From contig NC_064615.1 in NCBI RefSeq assembly GCF_023898315.1, positions 910,506,742 to 910,570,741 on the forward strand: DNA of 64,000 bases, given 5' to 3'. The first letter of the stretch is position 1; each line of letters starts with the position of its first letter. Under the pieces are notes generated by a model, which ran no database searches, was not told the origin of the DNA, and saw only the letters and a program-made list of their open reading frames with translations. Below, one piece after another: positions 62,315-64,000 of this stretch. A program made the translations under genes and the position numbers. The stretch comes from Schistocerca nitens (Eukaryota; Arthropoda; Insecta; Orthoptera; Acrididae).

Positions 62315-62645
62315 CGCGGAGGCGCCCGGGGAAGCAGTTCTCGCGACTGCACCCGCCCGGTACACAGCAAAGCTCAGCCCACTGCGTCAGACGCGATCTC
62401 CATTATATGTATACGGGCAAACGAAACGTGCCTGCGCTGTTAGGACACTAACCAGAGTGGGTAGCTGCATTCATCTCCCTGGCAGTGTCTTGCAGTCCTC
62501 CAAGTCTGTTGACCACAGGTGGACAGGTGTCGCATCTCTCTCGCCGTCACTTGTGGCCGTCATTCATACTTAACGTGCTTTTCTGCAAGCGTCAGTCGAG
62601 CAAAGTCGGGACAAGTCGCCTAAGAGGAGCAACAAAATGGTGGAT

Positions 62646-62717
62646 TTCCGGTACCGGGAATCGAACCCGGGCCTCCTGGGTGAGAGCCAGGTATCCTAGC
62701 CACTAGACGACACCGGA
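62646..62717 (-). tRNA. tRNA-Glu (CTC)
   Basis: Unit 32 copy. Confidence 0.96.
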
Positions 62718-62991
62718 TAACGACACACGCACTCCTCCAACAAACACGGTGAGCGTCCACCCGCTACTTGACGACAACTGCAAAAATTAACGCTTCCACT
62801 TCGTAAAACGGCATGCTCTGGACGTATCTCGTGGAGACGAACGCCAGCAATCATGAGACCAAACTGCGCCGGTGAATCCTGTTGTTACACCGCGCACTGT
62901 GCTACGACAGTTTAAGAGAGCGACGCTCACGCTTTGCTGCGCTATTTCCTTCGCGGGAAATCAGTGCTCCTGTTTTCGAGACAGAAAACGT

Positions 62992-63073
62992 TGGCAGCGG
63001 TGGGATTCGAACCCACGCCTCCGAAGAGACTGGTGCCTGAAACCAGCGCCTTAGACCGCTCGGCCACGCTACC
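62992..63073 (-). tRNA. tRNA-Leu (CAG)
   Basis: Unit 33, single Leu-CAG; gttcgacc spacer variant. Confidence 0.97.
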
Positions 63074-63153
63074 TACGCGACGCGGCCGCCGCAGGAGCTG
63101 CGTTCGACCCCACGAGAACACAGCGCAATGGCACAAAAACGAGAAGTAAAAAT

Positions 63154-63235
63154 TGGCAGCGGTGGGATTCGAACCCACGCCTCCGAAGAGACTGGTGCCT
63201 TAAACCAGCGCCTTAGACCGCTCGGCCACGCTACC
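63154..63235 (-). tRNA. tRNA-Leu (AAG)
   Basis: Unit 33 copy. Confidence 0.97.
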
Positions 63236-63527
63236 TGCGCCAGCGTTCCCCGCGTCTCTAGAAAACAGTGCACGACACAGTTTCCTGTTGTGCTGCGACT
63301 CGCTGCTCATGCATCGCACCTCAAACAACTGCCCCTTTCGACTATAGATTTAACCTCTCAGGCAGCTACCCACGCCCTGGGGCGGCCGAATTTCTTGTTG
63401 CTGATAATGAAATGGTAGTGCAACCTGCGGCGTGCGGAACATGAGTGTAAAGTGATGAGAGCATTGTGATTTCAAACACTGGGTGACGATCATGATTGCA
63501 GCAACAGCAAGGCAAAACCTTCAAAAT

Positions 63528-63599
63528 TGCCGTGACCAGGATTCGAACCTGGGTTTTTGCGGCCACAACGCAATGTCCTAACCACTAGACGATCACGGC
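63528..63599 (-). tRNA. tRNA-His (GTG)
   Basis: Unit 33 copy. Confidence 0.96.
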
Positions 63600-63930
63600 C
63601 GCGGAGGCGCCCGGGGAAGCAGTTCTCGCGACTGCACCCGCCCGGTACACAGCAAAGCTCAGCCCACTGCGTCAGACGCGATCTCCATTATATGTATACG
63701 GGCAAACGAAACGTGCCTGCGCTGTTAGGACACTAACCAGAGTGGGTAGCTGCATTCATCTCCCTGGCAGTGTCTTGCAGTCCTCCAAGTCTGTTGACCA
63801 CAGGTGGACAGGTGTCGCATCTCTCTCGCCGTCACTTGTGGCCGTCATTCATACTTAACGTGCTTTTCTGCAAGCGTCAGTCGAGCAAAGTCGGGACAAG
63901 TCGCCTAAGAGGAGCAACAAAATGGTGGAT

Positions 63931-64000
63931 TTCCGGTACCGGGAATCGAACCCGGGCCTCCTGGGTGAGAGCCAGGTATCCTAGCCACTAGACGACACCG
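63931..64000 (-). tRNA. tRNA-Glu (CTC), cut by window end
   Basis: Unit 33; the first two 5' residues lie beyond the window, otherwise complete. Confidence 0.94.

Larger units (their letters stand above)
46885..64000 (-). repeat. tRNA gene tandem array, segment 4 (end of unit 21 to unit 33)
   Basis: Array resumed after E3, with anchors at 47872, 49330, 50788, 52073, 53358, 54643, 56101, 57386, 58671, 60129, 61587 and 62872. Unit lengths alternate between 1285 and 1458 bp in a patterned order (see the higher-order repeat entries). It continues past the window end, which cuts the last tRNA-Glu. Confidence 0.97.
60129..64000 (-). repeat. Higher-order repeat copy C (units 31-33, cut by window end)
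   Basis: Third copy of the three-unit block (1458, 1285 and 1285 bp with gccgcgg, gccgcgg and gttcgacc in that order). A variant of the block with one extra middle unit lies at 49330-54642. Confidence 0.75.

Noticed and set aside
1-64000. CRISPR array or bacterial origin for the regular repeats
   Set aside because: The repeated unit is 1.3 kb with several tRNA genes lacking encoded CCA and with Pol III boxes, so it is eukaryotic.

Overview
The window is eukaryotic, almost certainly metazoan, nuclear DNA. It lies wholly inside a tandem array of nuclear-type tRNA genes that three full-length non-LTR retrotransposons (LINEs) have invaded. Arthropod is my best guess and a tick-like chelicerate would fit, but this is an inference from the general look of the tRNA and LINE sequences and is not proven here. 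There is no host protein-coding gene; the six long coding regions all belong to the LINEs. LAYOUT. The array runs off both ends of the window. Its segments are about 1-9945, 15743-25333, 32586-40621 and 46885-64000, covering 33 units. The basic unit is 1285 bp and carries four tRNA genes, all on the minus strand: Leu-CAG, Leu-AAG, His-GTG and Glu-CTC in plus-strand order. Longer units of 1447 or 1458 bp carry a second Leu-CAG on a 162-bp duplication, and some also have an 11-bp insertion. I count 47 complete Leu-CAG, 30 complete Leu-AAG, 33 His-GTG and 33 Glu-CTC genes (the last Glu is cut by the window edge). Three further tRNA-Leu genes are split by LINEs. Variants to the right of about 33.5 kb define a higher-order repeat of three or four units. 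LINES. Element E1 (about 9946-15742), E2 (about 25334-32585) and E3 (about 40622-46884) all lie on the minus strand, in the same sense as the tRNAs. Each starts and ends inside a tRNA-Leu gene. Each has a 5' UTR of about 110-125 bp, an ORF1 with an RRM-like fold and one CCHC knuckle, and an ORF2 with an APE-type endonuclease, a reverse transcriptase and a C-terminal CCHC. A 3' UTR and poly(A) follow. All six ORFs are open with catalytic motifs intact, so the copies look young. The architecture fits the Tx1/L1 group, which includes families aimed at multicopy RNA genes. TWO TARGET SITES. E1 entered the D-arm/A-box region of Leu-AAG with a 5-7 bp target duplication. E2 and E3 are related to each other but not close to E1; both join at exactly the same point in the acceptor/T-arm of tRNA-Leu, and both lack the same 20 bp including the B box. 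The tails record earlier homes. E1's poly(A) is broken up by short D-arm pieces of other tRNAs (Arg-like, Lys-like, perhaps Gln-like). E2's tail holds 72 bp of flank from a diverged tRNA-Leu array between two poly(A) runs. My reading is that these are tRNA-gene-specific LINEs living in a homogenising tRNA array, with the two lineages splitting the tRNA gene into A-box and B-box niches.
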